Source: Piromyces finnis (Eukaryota > Neocallimastigomycota > Neocallimastigomycetes > Neocallimastigales > Neocallimastigaceae). From it: a stretch of DNA of 64,000 nt. Where the stretch lies: positions 1 through 64,000 of the forward strand of contig MCFH01000067.1 in assembly GCA_002104945.1 (NCBI GenBank), in the 5' to 3' direction. The notes beneath the pieces were generated by a model. The model was not told the origin of the DNA. It saw only the letters and a list, made by a program, of their open reading frames with translations, and did no database searches. Of the stretch, positions 33,460 through 46,874 are shown in pieces (the stretch's first letter is position 1; each line of letters starts with the position of its first letter). A program made the translations under genes and the position numbers.

Positions 33460-35762
33460 ATGAAGATGAATATATATTTTTTTCTCATTAATTTCATTTT
33501 TAATTTAAAATTTACTTCTGCAAGTATTCACGAAGAATGTGGTGTAATATGTAAATTAATAAATAAACAATTAGATAATTGTTGTTTAGAAAAAGATATT
33601 ATATGCTCAGATGATGGCCATATTATTAAAATGTAATGATATTATTTTATTAGGATATTTAAGAAAATACACTCCTAAATAAATATTTAAATACTTTTTC
33701 TTGTAAATTTAAGAATTTAAATAATAAACTAAATATTCCATAAATTCTTAATAAATGAAAATTTAAGCGATTATGTTATAAATAATTTAAAATTTTCAAT
33801 TATATAAGTACTTAAATTATTGTTTTTTCTTTTTATTTTCATTTTATAATACATTATACATTATTATTATTATTATTAATATTATATTTTTTTTTAAAAA
33901 AAAGATATATGCAAATTGATAATATAAGTGTTTCTCTACCACCTGAAATCGGAAAATTAACGCATTTACGTTTAATGTAATAATATAAAATATTAAATTC
34001 TTTTATATGATAGATCAATAATTATTTTAATCTATTATATGATAGGTATATATTTGGAAATGGTTTATATGGTCCTATACCACCTGAAATTGGAAATTTA
34101 ACAAATTTAGAATATCTGTAGTTATTATTATTTATTTATTTATTTATTTACTATTATATATAATATAAAAATATATTATTCACTTTTGTTTTCTCTCTTT
34201 TATTTTAAATAGATATTTACATGGAAGTAATTTAAGTAGTGCTTTACCACCGGAACTTGGAAATTTATCAAATTTGGAAGAATTGTAAAATATATAATAA
34301 AATATTGATATTAATATAATTTTTTTAATGCTATTTTTATATATAATTAAAAAGAAATATATCTAAAAGTAATATTTTTGGTTCTATTCCTTCTTCTTTT
34401 GGAAATCTATTAAAATTAAAAAGACTGTAATTTTTTTATAACTATATAATATAAAATTTTCTTTAAATTCACTAAATTAATTTATATTATTTATAATAGT
34501 TATTTATTTGAAAATAAATTAAGTAATTTTATACCACCAGAACTTTGGAATTTAACAAATTTGAAATTAATGTAATTATTTTTTAAATATTCAATTATTA
34601 AATATTATTATTTTTATTAATACTATTAAATATTTTATTTTTACATGAAAAAGACAACTTTTTAGCAATAAACTGTATGGTTCATTACCACCAGAGATAG
34701 GAAATTTATTAAATTTAAATATTCTGTAATTAACTTTATATTATTTAATATTAATTATTAAATAATAGTAATTAAGACTTTCATATTATTATCTTGAAAT
34801 AGTGATCTAAATGGAAATAATATAAGTGGTGATATTCCTCATGAGTTTGGGAATTTATTAAATTTAGAATATTTGTAATTATATCTTATATAATCTATGA
34901 TATATAAAACATATATTTAATTATATTTAATATTATAATTTTATTTTATTTTATTTTAAATAGAAATTTATCTAATAATACTTTAACTGGTTCTATCCCA
35001 TCGAAACTTGGAAATTTAACTAATTTAAAAAAATTGTAATTAATAAGAAATACTTTATTTTTTTTTTTTTTTGCATTTATAAAAAAAATAAATAAATTTT
35101 TTATTAAATATTTTGCTTTATGTAATGATTTATCTGAAACATATATATAATTTAATTCTATTTATTATTATAATTATATTTTATTTTTAAATAGAAATTT
35201 ATCTAATAATTCTCTAACTGGCTCTATTCCTCCTGAACTTGGAAATTTACAAAAATTAGAAACTTTGTAATTATATTAAATATTTTTTTTATTATTGATA
35301 ATAGTTAAAAGTATTAACAATTAATTATTAATTATTATTTTTATTATTTTTCATTCAAAATAGATCCTTATCTGACAATAATTTAAGTGGTTCAATTCCA
35401 AAAAATATAAAGAAATTAAAAATAAATATGTAATTATAAAGATTTATATATTTATATTAATTAAATTATTATTATTTTATTTTATTTTATTTAATAAATT
35501 ATATTTTAAAATATATATTTTATTTAATAAATATGCATCAAATAATCCATTATTAGATTTGGATTCTGGAATTAGTACACTATTGATTATTATGGTGATC
35601 GCCGGTATATTATTTGCGATTATATTATTTTCAATTATATATTTAAAAGTATTCAAAAAAAACAAAAAGGGAAAGAAAAATAAAAATAATAACAATTTTA
35701 TTTCAACAAAACATGTTTATGTAAATACTTTTGAAGAAGATTCAAATATTAGTAAAATTTGA
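33460..35762 (+). CDS. LRR single-pass membrane protein 2 (12 exons)
   Basis: Predicted exons: 33460-33632, 33905-33976, 34046-34117, 34213-34284, 34355-34426, 34500-34571, 34654-34725, 34803-34874, 34964-35035, 35195-35266, 35364-35429, 35531-35762 (372 aa). The architecture matches the upstream gene exon for exon: signal peptide plus Cys cap, nine 72-nt LRR exons, one 66-nt LRR exon, then a membrane helix (LLIIMVIAGILFAIILFSII) with a basic tail ending EDSNISKI. All introns are phase 2. The pair are clearly tandem duplicates. The last intron is odd: the expected acceptor position reads AA (35529-35530) instead of AG, and no AG lies in a usable place between 35442 and exon 12. Without splicing there, translation stops at once and the membrane anchor is lost. 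Confidence 0.75.
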
Positions 35763-36054
35763 TATTTTAGATAAAATATTAAATAGAATATAATATACTA
35801 ATAATAAGTAATAAAATAATCAATATATTAAAATTAGAAATATTATTAAATACTTTATAATTTTAACACAAAATAATATTCATAAGAAATAATAAAAAAT
35901 ATATATCTCATTCTAATTTTGTTATATTAAATTATTTTAATATAATATAATTAGAATGATTTCTTTTTTTAATTATTTCTTAACTTAAATTCACTTGATT
36001 TTTTAACAATGTCTTTAAAGTTATTAAAAAGCATATATTTTCAAATAACTCAAT

Positions 36055-36163
36055 AATAATATCACGTGTATACTATAATTAACTATGTAAATTATTCATA
36101 ATTTTTTTTTATTATTTTATATATTATATAATATATAATATATATAATACACGTGATATTATT
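36055..36163. repeat. Inverted repeat with CACGTG cores
   Basis: The left arm AATAATATCACGTGTAT (36055-36071) is an exact inverted match to the right arm at 36147-36163, with a 75-bp AT-rich loop. Each arm contains a CACGTG E-box palindrome. It could be a hairpin, a MITE remnant, or a paired bHLH site. Confidence 0.8.
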
Positions 36164-37262
36164 ACATAATAATTTAAGATAATATTTAAAGTTAATTTTT
36201 GTTAAGTAGAAGTGTGAAAAAAAAAAGTAAAAAATTTTGAAAATTTTAAATTTGTCACAATAGAAATATAATTCGGAAAGACTTTAATTAATAGTTTCAA
36301 ATGAAAAAAGTAAAAATCATCTTTTGAAGCATTTCAATCCACTTTTAATTTGTATCTGAATAATTTTGGTTTTAATTTATTTTTAATTTAAAATATTAGA
36401 TTTAATTAATTTCTTTTAAATTAAATTTAAATTAATTTTTTTGAATAAGTTTTGTCAAATTTCCCAAAAACTTTATTTATGTGGCTTGAACATTAAACTT
36501 TTTAATAACTCCAACAACAAAACTTAAATAATTTACCAAATACAATTAAATTATAACTACTTAAAATTTGTTGACAAAATTTATTCATCATATTGGGTAC
36601 ATCTAAAATGGAAATAATTAAATATTCAAATAAATTAAGCCATAAATGTTAATTTTTTAAAAAAATTTGTTTCCGGATAAAAAAATAAATCAAAATTTTA
36701 ACTTTCAAAAGCAATTTAAAAACATCTCCAATATTTTAATTAATAAATATTAATAATAATGTTAACTAAAAAGTGTTTCCATAATTGGAGATATATCTTA
36801 AATTGGTTTATTTGGAAAATTATTATATAAAAATATTTAAACATTAAACTTAAAAGTTTAAATTATGTTGGATTAAATTATAAATATCTCCAACGTTTAT
36901 ATTGATTAATATATGTACCAAAAACAAAAATGAATTATAATTTTTGCTTATATCCATATTTATTAAGGAAGAATCTTTCACCATAGATAAAATTAAAATA
37001 AATAATATTTTATGTAGACAATTGAGAATAAGCTTAATTGTTGACGGAAATTAAAATTCTTTGGTATATATTTTATATTCTATTTATCAATATTAACAAA
37101 AATAGAATATTTTTAATAAATCATATGAAAAAATTATATATTAAAAATATATTAAAATGTATTAGAAATTAAGTTTGTATTGTAAGCTATTTTAATAATG
37201 TAAAATGTAAAAAATGTAAAAAGGTAATATGTAATTGTAAATGTATTAAGGTTATTTATGTA

Positions 37263-37398
37263 TTTAAATCCATAATTTAATGTAATAAAAAATGGCTATG
37301 AAAAATGGTTATACGGAATAATAGTTTATGTATTTTATTTAAATCCATAATTTAATGTAATAAAAAATGGATATGAAAAATGGTTATTCGGAATAATA
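37263..37398 (+). repeat. 75-bp tandem duplication
   Basis: Two nearly identical copies (37263-37323 and 37338-37398), each starting TTTAAATCCATAATTTAATG, spaced 75 bp start to start. They are non-coding. Confidence 0.85.
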
Positions 37399-37914
37399 AT
37401 TTTTATTAATATTATATAAAAATATTAATAAAAAAGAATATGTATAAAAAAATTAAATTTTCTTTTTTATTTTTATTTATTATATTTTAAATAACTAACT
37501 TTTTTAATTTTAATACATGTTTAAATGAAAAGTTAAAAAACCAAAGATATGTTTAGGTATATAAAGATAGTTATAAAATAAATATTTCTTATAATGATAA
37601 TGTAAATTATGAAAGTAAAAATATATTATATATGAAGAGTTATTAAATGCTTAAGCCATTAAATTAATTTTAACATTGAGATTGTAAACAAAGATAAAAG
37701 AGATGATAGTGTAATATATATATATATATATTGTATTTATAGTATAAAGAAAGGTATAAAGGAAAAGAAAACATACATAAAAATATTTATACATTTAAAT
37801 TTAAAGAGGGTGTATGATTTAATTCCACTTGTAATAGTATATCCTATAAATTATATATTTTTTTAATTAATATTAAAATAAAAATCTGAAAAATGTATTC
37901 AAAAATTTATACTG

Positions 37915-40136
37915 TTAGTTACCGTTATCATTAAAATTATTTAAATTAGTAATGTAAATATTACTAAATTGTGATGAACAACTCTCATTATAATTTGGAC
38001 AATAATATTTTTCAGATATATTATTGTTGCATGTTCCATCTAAGGTATGATTACTATTGTTTATACAAATATCTTTTTTTTTAAAATAAATAAATAAATA
38101 ATAAATTAATTATTGTTTATTTATTATTATTTATTATTTATTATTTATTATATTTAAGAATTTACCTTTTTCTTTATTTATATAATGATGAACGGAATAC
38201 TTTTCTTTTTTCACTATTATTACATCTGATCCAGATACAATACTACTTGGAAATGAAGAACTTTTAATATTCATCATCAATGGAAAATATAATTCTTCAT
38301 CAAAAAAATCAATTAATGTTAAATTATGACAATATTGAAAATTATCTTCATCCAAAATGATTTCATAATAATTTGTATAACATTTTTCATCGATATCCTC
38401 CTCTTCAATAAATTTACATTGAAAAGATTCACATTTAAAAACGCCATAGTCAAAGTTTGAATTTAAATAATAACCATTATATTTAGGTACAATTTGACAT
38501 TCATCTTCACAATAAACCATATTGTTATCCTCATCAAGATTGATAATATCCATTAAATAACCACTTATATTTTTCTTATAGCAATTATAATTATTACATG
38601 TTAATAATTTATTTTTCCCATCGTTATCAACATTATAGATTATATATCCATCTTTTTTTTATATAATATAGATATAACATTTAAAATTTAGTATATTGTT
38701 TTTTTTTTATTTTTAATTAAATAATATCATGATGAATTTTTAATTAATATAGATAATGTATAATAAATACTAAAAAAAAAAAAAAAAAAAGGGATATACC
38801 TTTATTATTTTTAGAAATAATGCTTCCATCTTTATTAGAAATATATAAGTTATAAAAAATATTTTCTTTTCCAGAAAAATTAAGATAATAGGATAATCTA
38901 GATCCACTAACAATTTCTTTTGAGGCATAATTGTTTGTAAGTTGATCATTCTCATATCTTATACAAATCATAAATTTTTGGGTATTAGAGTCGTAGAATG
39001 TCATACCAGAATTTTTTTCATTACATTCTTTTGATCCTTGATAGAGAGAACAAAACTCGTTACACTCTGCAATTTTTGTTTTGTTTCCAGGTATATTGTA
39101 TTTTAAGTATCCAGATACGTTAAAGCATTCCCCATAAATACAATGAAGCAAAAATGTTTCTTCTAATTCATCTTCACTAAAATTATTTGTTAAATCTTCA
39201 ATCATTGTTCCATAATTTTCTCCTTTTGATTTAAACGGTAAGATATCTGTGATATTTAATTTTTCTATAACAACTCTATGATTTTGATCAAAAGTTAGAG
39301 ATATTAATGATTTTTGAACCTCTGTTGAATAAATATATACTAGAAAAAGTGAAAAGTTGTAAAATAAAAGAGGTATATTAATAAAATAATTTAACTATAT
39401 CTATTTATATATATATTATTTTTTAAATAATAAAGAGAATTACAATTATATTTATATATATCATTTGCAAAGATATATTTTCCTTCTGTAACTGTTTTAA
39501 TTATTCATGAAGGAATATGAAGGAATAAATGGTATCATTTTTTAAAAACATAGAATTGAAAGAAAGAAAGAAAAAAAAAAAAAAAGTATATATAAACATA
39601 TATTAGTGTTACATAAATTATATATGATTATAAAATATATATATATTATATATATTTCTTACATTGCCGGGGATCTGTCAATAGTAACATAGAATATTGT
39701 GAAATTTCAAAGATTGAGTAATTCTTGTAAATGGTATTTCCAAAAATATTATCTTTAATATTTGGAATAATAATATAAACCTTCTCGGATGAAAAACTAA
39801 CCATAGTATTATCATTAATACAAATGTATATTTCATTACTTTTTGCAGATATTAAATCCCCTAATGAATTACAAATAATATTAATATCTTCTGAACCCAT
39901 TCCTTTACAATAATACCCATCACATTTAATAAATGGTATTGTTTTTTTAACGTATTCATCTGTAACCATGAAATATCCAATAGGCACTCTAGTGACTTGT
40001 TCATTTTTACAAATGACTTTATCAGAATCATTATTATAAGTACAGTTGTATAAAGTACCTTTTTTAGTTTTATTATCAAAATCTGCAAGATAGTAACCGT
40101 GACCTTTTTATTTTTTTAAAGAAGATGATAAAGGAT

Positions 40137-40194
<58 letters not shown>

Positions 40195-41156
40195 TTAATA
40201 AAAAAGTATAATTTAAATGTAACATATATACATATATATAGATTTATGAATTTTACAAAAAATAATTTAGTCATACAATTTTTTGTTGGATTTTTATCTT
40301 TTGGATTACATTTTGGAGCATAGTCTACTTTACATGAAGAATGATTATCAGAACAAGAATATATAGAGGTGCCAGATACATTACATTCATAATCTCTTTC
40401 ATAATCCCCATTAATACAAATTTCTAATTTAATCATTATTTATCAATAGTAAATATTTAATAATTAATATCATGATTTATATATAAATAATTTAAAAGTT
40501 AAATTTTTACAAAAATATATCTATAATTTTTACATTAAAAAAAAAAAAAAAAATTACTTTCAGTATAATCATAATATTGAGTGATAGAATATTCATCAAT
40601 AACTAGTAGAATGATATCATTGCCTTGTTCGATTATTGGAAATGTAAAAGAGGCATTAATATTTTGTTTTGGATAATAATATTTTTCATTATTCTTATTA
40701 AAGGTTAATTCTTTTATTCCATCACAAATTTTAATATTATTCGACAAATCTTGAATAATATCAAATTTATTAAATAGGCATGAATTAGATAAAAGAATAG
40801 TACTGCATAAAGAATCAATACATCTTATTGCTGAGTTATCACGAGAATTAATAAAAATACCATGATCTTTGGTAGTAATTTCACAATCACCATTATTACA
40901 ATAAATAAGTTGATTTGTCTTTTCACTACTAGCATCAATGAAATATCCATAACCATGAATGATTTCACAATTTCCATGATTACATTTAATAAACTTGTTG
41001 GTATCTTTAATTAAATGATAGCCATCTTTTTAGGAAATGTTTATAACAATCATGATAATTTATTTATTTTTTTAAATAGAAATATATGAAAAAATATTAA
41101 TATTATTTAATATAGATAGATAGATATAGATAGATATAGATCCAATTCTAGTTGAC

Positions 41157-41192
<36 letters not shown>

Positions 41193-42711
41193 CGTGGATA
41201 CTATAATATTTAATTTTATATTATATACCTTTATATTTTGAATATGGATTTTTTATATTATATTTATATTTTGAAAGGTAGAAGGTTTTCAAAGCAATAT
41301 CATCAGGCCATTGTTTTATCATTTTTGAATTTTCCCAGTTTTCATGATTTTGTAATGAAATATCACAATCAATTCCATATTCATTCAATTTAACTTTTGA
41401 GTAAGAAGAAGTAGAGTTTGGAAATGTATGATGAATTATAAAATCGTATAATAACAAAATTTCTTCCTTACCCTTTCCATTTTGATTCTTTAGATTGAAC
41501 GGATTTTTTAAATAAGCGAAATTTCCATTAGCAATACCTATAAACCAGTAACTATTGACATCATTATTTATTGTATTTTTCGAATTTATAAAGGATAACG
41601 AACGCGTATCCATCAACAATTCAACATCTTCCTCTAATGGTAGTTTACAATTTCTAGGATTAAAAAATAATTTATTTAAATCAAAACTCTTTTTGTTATT
41701 TATTTTTAAATAAAAATTACTTTGCTTTTTCAAACGAATACGTAATGATAATGCTTCTGGTGGCGCTGATATTCCCTTTTTTATATAACTAAAAAATTCT
41801 TTTTTTGAATATATAGTGATAAAGTTATTATTATTCATAGTATTATTAAAATTACTTGATAGGGTTTCATTTCTACTACCCTTTTCTACCTTTGTTCCAT
41901 TCCAATTTGTATAAAAAGGCGGTTGAATAATGCCTTGTCTAACAATATATGTTGGTTCCTTTCTTAAAAATATAGTATTACTTAAGAGTAAGTAGATTGG
42001 CATGGTACCATAATTTCTAATAACAAAACTATTATATAGCGTAGTAGACGTACTATCATTAAAATTTGAAGAAATAATGTCACCGGTACATTCACTCCAA
42101 GTCTGAGTTGGGGAATTAAAATTTTCAATCTGATAGTAAGATTGTTTTTCATTGTTATTATTTTTTCCATGAAAATTTTCAGATTTAATATAAATGCGTA
42201 AATCGACTTTTGCTAACCATTCTGATGAATTTTTTTCAAAATTATAATTTTCTAAATCTGAACAAGGTAAACCAATACTTTTACAAGTATATTGTTCTGA
42301 AATTAATTCTGTGACAGGAAGTGGTATCACTTTCATTTCTGATTTTATTTTATGGTATTTGGAGAGTGAAATATTACTAGTATTGTTATTAGAAGGAATA
42401 AAAAATTCAATTTCTGAAAAAGTTTCCTTTTTTCTACCTGGTAATAGTATAGCTAAAGGTAAATTTTTTAATGAAATCTCATTAATGTTGGTATATTCAA
42501 AGGTTTCATTACTACCTGGAAAGAATATTTTCACATTTGTTGAATGTTTTATTTCCTCAACATCATTCCAATAATTTGCTAATTTCCCTTGACCACGACC
42601 ATAAAACACCAAATTACCATAATACTCTTCTTTGTTAACATTACCCGAGCTACCATGAATCCCAAAAAATAAAAGAAAACTTAATATTTTAATAAAATAA
42701 TTTATTATCAT
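37915..42711 (-). CDS. Secreted Cys-rich, scaffoldin-like repeat protein (7 exons)
   Basis: Predicted exons in transcript order: 42711-41229, 41025-40558, 40423-40277, 40103-39663, 39339-38800, 38651-38166, 38072-37915 (1,240 aa). All six introns are phase 1 with GT...AG ends, and the frame is preserved exactly. Exon 1 gives a signal peptide (IINYFIKILSFLLFFGIHG) and a ~470-residue Asn-rich, N-glycosylatable domain that I do not recognise. Later exons encode Cys-containing units with GY[FY] turns, such as GYFIDASSEKTNQLIYC and GYYLNSNFDYGVFKC, alternating with longer segments. Similar GY[YF]...C...C repeats occur in anaerobic-fungal scaffoldins, which bind dockerins on cellulosomal enzymes; that link is inference. 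No C-terminal membrane anchor is seen. It could instead be another surface protein of this repeat class. Confidence 0.65.
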
Positions 42712-45700
42712 TTCTTTTTCCTAAAATACACACTAAAAATAAATCATAGATATATTTTTAATTTTTTTTTTTTTTTCAACTTTTTTATTATATTTTTAAA
42801 ATATTGATATTAAAAATTCATTGATATTTCATAATATAATGATTTTATAGATTTAAATTTCCTCTTAAAATATTTTATTATTATTATAGATAAAAAAAAA
42901 AAAATTAAATGATAATATTTCTTTTTAAATAAAAAGAAAAGTTTAAAAAGTTTAATATTATAATAACCAAAATAAATAAAAAAAAAACTAATATTGGTAA
43001 TAGTATTAAACTAGAAAAAGAAAAAAAGAAAGAAAAGAAAATTGTGATAAGTAAAAATTTAAGGATAATATTAACAATAAAGTATTAAAAAAAGTTATTT
43101 TTCCATTCTTTTTTAATTAGTGACGACAGTTATTTTATTTTTAATAAAAAAAATAAAATAACTTTATTTATTACATTTCAATATTTCTATTCTGCCTAAA
43201 TACTAAAACGTTAATTCTGTCGTTGTCGTTGTTAACCATTAAATTTTTACTAAAAACAAGAAGCCTTCTTAATAATAATTATTCCCTAATTTATTTATAC
43301 TAACGAGGCTTACTTAATAACTAATTATTTAATGATAAGGATGGAATTATATGGATTATACGTTTACATTATTATTTTACATTACATGTTCTTACATTGG
43401 TCATACATTTGTATTACATTCTTACACATTGTAGAAATAATTTATATTATAATAAAAACGATATAATATAATAATATAATAATAGGTTCAAAGTCACCTA
43501 TTATTTTTATATCAAAAATAAAATAAATAAAAAAATAACTCTCTCTAAAACACGTAGATATTATGATTACAACACTTTTAATACATGTTTACATTTTCAT
43601 ACGGCTATCACGTGCATTCATAAATATATGATATAAAAATAGAAATATGTGTCCTTAAATGTTCACAAAAATAACAATATTATTATTATTATTAATTACA
43701 ATGAATTATAGATTGTAATTAATAATATAGTTATACATTTTATCCTATGATATATAAAAGAAGAATATTTTATTATAAATACACATAATACATAATAAAA
43801 AAGAATTATAATTTTAAGTAAAAGGTTATATTATAATAATAATGGTTAAATAATTTTACATATTTTATGATAAAATTATATATTTGAATTTGATTATATG
43901 ATTATAGTATAATAATACCTTTTTATAATAAAAGAAATTTTGAGAATTAATAAAAAAAGATAGATTTTAAATATAATTAAAAAAAAATAACTAAATAATA
44001 TCGATGAATGGTATAATGATATTATACATAAGAATGGATTTTGGTTGAAATATACTTTTAGCTTAATTAAAAAAATAATAACAATATAGATAAAGGAACT
44101 AATTTTCATTAATCATTAATTATATAACATTCATCTTATTAAAAATTAATAACTTTTTTAAAGAAATTCTTTAGAGAATGCTTACAGGTGAACCACCCTG
44201 AATATAACTTTTTATTTTCTTTTAACTTTCCATAAAAGCTAGTTTGTCTTTGAAGGCTGCAAAACACTTTTTCTTTTTTTTTCCGAGGTATACATTGTTT
44301 TGTGTTTTGTCTAATCTTGTAAAAGATTACATTTATTTTAAAATTAAATTTTTTGTAATATCCTTTATAAATTTATGGGGATGAAATGACTTTTTTAAAA
44401 CTCTATATTAAAATAGATTATTTGAATTTATAATATTGACTTTTATCCTAAAACTAATACAATATCCAGATTTTAATTTGAAGAAAGTTGTTGAAATGGA
44501 TATGATTTAAAAAAACTCAGAATGCCAGTCAATTGACAACTATTTTTTTTTTAAAAGATTAAAATAAATTTTAAAAAAAGTATTAAGCTTTTTTTTTTAA
44601 AAAATAATTAAAATATTAAAATAACTCATTACGAATTTATAATTGATATTTTTTTTTCAACTCAAAGAGTAAATGAACTTTTTTTTTTTTACTATTTAAT
44701 TATTAAACATTATTGATTAACTATTATTTTATGAGTTATATCTTATTTTATTATGTATTTATATTATGATAATAATCTTTCAACGAATTTCAAAATTAAT
44801 TTCAATTTTTTGCTTTAATACTTTTTATAAAAATAAAAATGAATAGTAATACTATAGATTGCTATAAATTCATTATAAATTCATAATTCATATCATTCAT
44901 CTTTAAGAGATTGATGATATATAACTATTAATAATATACAATAATAACTTTCATTTAGAAATACCATATAAAAGTTATTAACATAGTATACAATATACAA
45001 TAATAATAATAATACTAATACTAATACTAATACTAATACTAATACTAATACTAATACTAATACTAATACTAATACTAATACTAATACTAATACTAATACT
45101 AATACTAATACTAATACTAATACTAATACTAATACTAATACTAATACTAATACTAATACTAATACTAATACTAATACTAATACTAATACTAATACTAATA
45201 CTAATACTAATACTAATACTAATACTAATACTAATACTAATACTAATACTACTACTACTACTAATACTAATACTAATACTAATAATAATAATAATACTAA
45301 TACTAATAATTTAGACAGTAATAATGATGATGACGATGATGATGAAAATTATAAGAAATTAACATTTCAAAAGTGGACTTTTTTGTTCACATTTCCATGT
45401 GACTTTGTTGATTTTTGAAAATCTTTTCTGCTAAGATTTTTAATTAATTTTAGATTTTAATTTATTTTATTCTATTGTTACATATATTAATGAATATATG
45501 TATTCTAAACTGATCAAAGTTTAGTGTAACCAAATATTTTAAATTTATATTGTATAATATATTATCAATTAAATCTAATAAATGTAATATTTAATAAAGT
45601 GAAGGTTACACCATACTCTCATTTTCTAGAAATATCAAAAAAGAAAAAAAAATGGAAAGTATTCTTGCTGGCAAAAAACCAGCAATAATGTAAAGTTTCT

Positions 45701-46874
45701 TTTCTTTTTTTTTTATAGCAAATAAAGGATAAAATGCGTTGAAGGAATAAAAAATAAATAAAATGTTTTTATTATTTATATGTAGCATTTTAAAAAGTAG
45801 TATTATATTGCATTGCACATGTCTATTAAAATAAAAAGAAAAAGAAACATTCGAAAGAAAATGGAGAATGAAACAATTTTAATCCTTTTTTTATATTATT
45901 GAATGTATACTATTAAATTAAATAAATTTACTTATTTAAATTAAATGAATAAATCAACAAATGGATAAATAACTCAAAACTTTAATTAATATAAAAATTT
46001 ATTAAAGTTTTTTGTTTAAAAAAAAATAAAAAAGAAAAATCTTTTTTTTTGTCTCTTTTCGTCAATATGATTTAAGGGAAAAAGAAAAAAAACCAAAAAA
46101 GAGAAAGAAAAGAGAAAGGAAGAAAAAAAGCGAAAAGAAAAAGAAAAAATTAGGCATAACGAACAGGGAAAAAATATTTTTAAAGCTAAAAAAAACTAAA
46201 AAACTAAAAAATGGAAAATGCATTATAAATCAAAAGAAAAAAAAAAGTTAAAAAAAATGAAATAAAAAAACAAACGAAATTTGTATAAAAAAAAAAAAAA
46301 ACTAAATTATATATTTTTATATAATAATAAAAAAAGAAAAAGAAAAAAAAGGACACTTTTATAAGAAACTATCTTGAAATAGATTTATATTTTAAACCAA
46401 TTTTTAATTGCGATACTAAATATAAATTAAAAAAAAAAGAAAAATAATTTTCAACGAAATAAAAAAAAATAAATAATAGAAATATAAAGTTTTAAACTGT
46501 ATAGAATAATAACAATTATAGTATTAACAATCATAATATTTCACTTTTAAATACTTTTAAATTTAAAAGAGGAAAAAAAAAAACAAAAACAAAATTGTAT
46601 TATTAAAACTAAAGATATAAAATATATCAATAAATCATTAAAAAAAAATATATATATATAAAATAATATTTCTTTTAATAAAAAAAAAAAAATACATATA
46701 TATACATAAATAATATTTTATAAATAATATTGTTTCTATTTCATAATCATATTTAATATTTATCAATAGTTATAAACTATTTAATATATATATAAATACA
46801 GTAATTCAACTTATTTAATTTTTTTATAAAACCAAAAATAAATAATTTAAGATATAATATCAAGAAAATATAAT
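42712..46874. other. Long AT-rich intergenic region
   Basis: 4.2 kb between divergent genes. It contains many A/T runs, a small hairpin AATAATAGGT...ACCTATTATT near 43479-43506, a perfect 7-bp stem TTGCTGG/CCAGCAA at 45665-45685, and a hexanucleotide microsatellite at 45013-45310. Purine-rich A/G tracts fill 46030-46700 upstream of the 7TM gene. No gene is supported. Confidence 0.55.
45013..45310 (+). repeat. (TACTAA)n hexanucleotide microsatellite
   Basis: About 40 almost perfect copies of TACTAA run to ~45252, followed by mixed TAC/AAT units. One frame, AAT-ACT (Asn-Thr)n, is open and continues after the repeat through an Asp-rich stretch to a TGA near 45419, but no ATG precedes it. Confidence 0.92.

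Larger units (their letters stand above)
35763..37914. other. AT-rich intergenic stretch
   Basis: 2.15 kb between convergent genes with no supported ORF. It holds an inverted repeat with CACGTG cores (36055-36163) and a 75-bp tandem duplication (37263-37398). Confidence 0.55.

Noticed and set aside
43894-44109. Minus-strand 71-codon hydrophobic ORF
   Set aside because: An Ile/Phe/Tyr composition is expected by chance in AT-rich DNA; no supporting start context or homologous motif.
45606-45818. Minus-strand 70-codon ORF
   Set aside because: Low-complexity hydrophobic chance ORF; the only structured thing here is a 7-bp hairpin.
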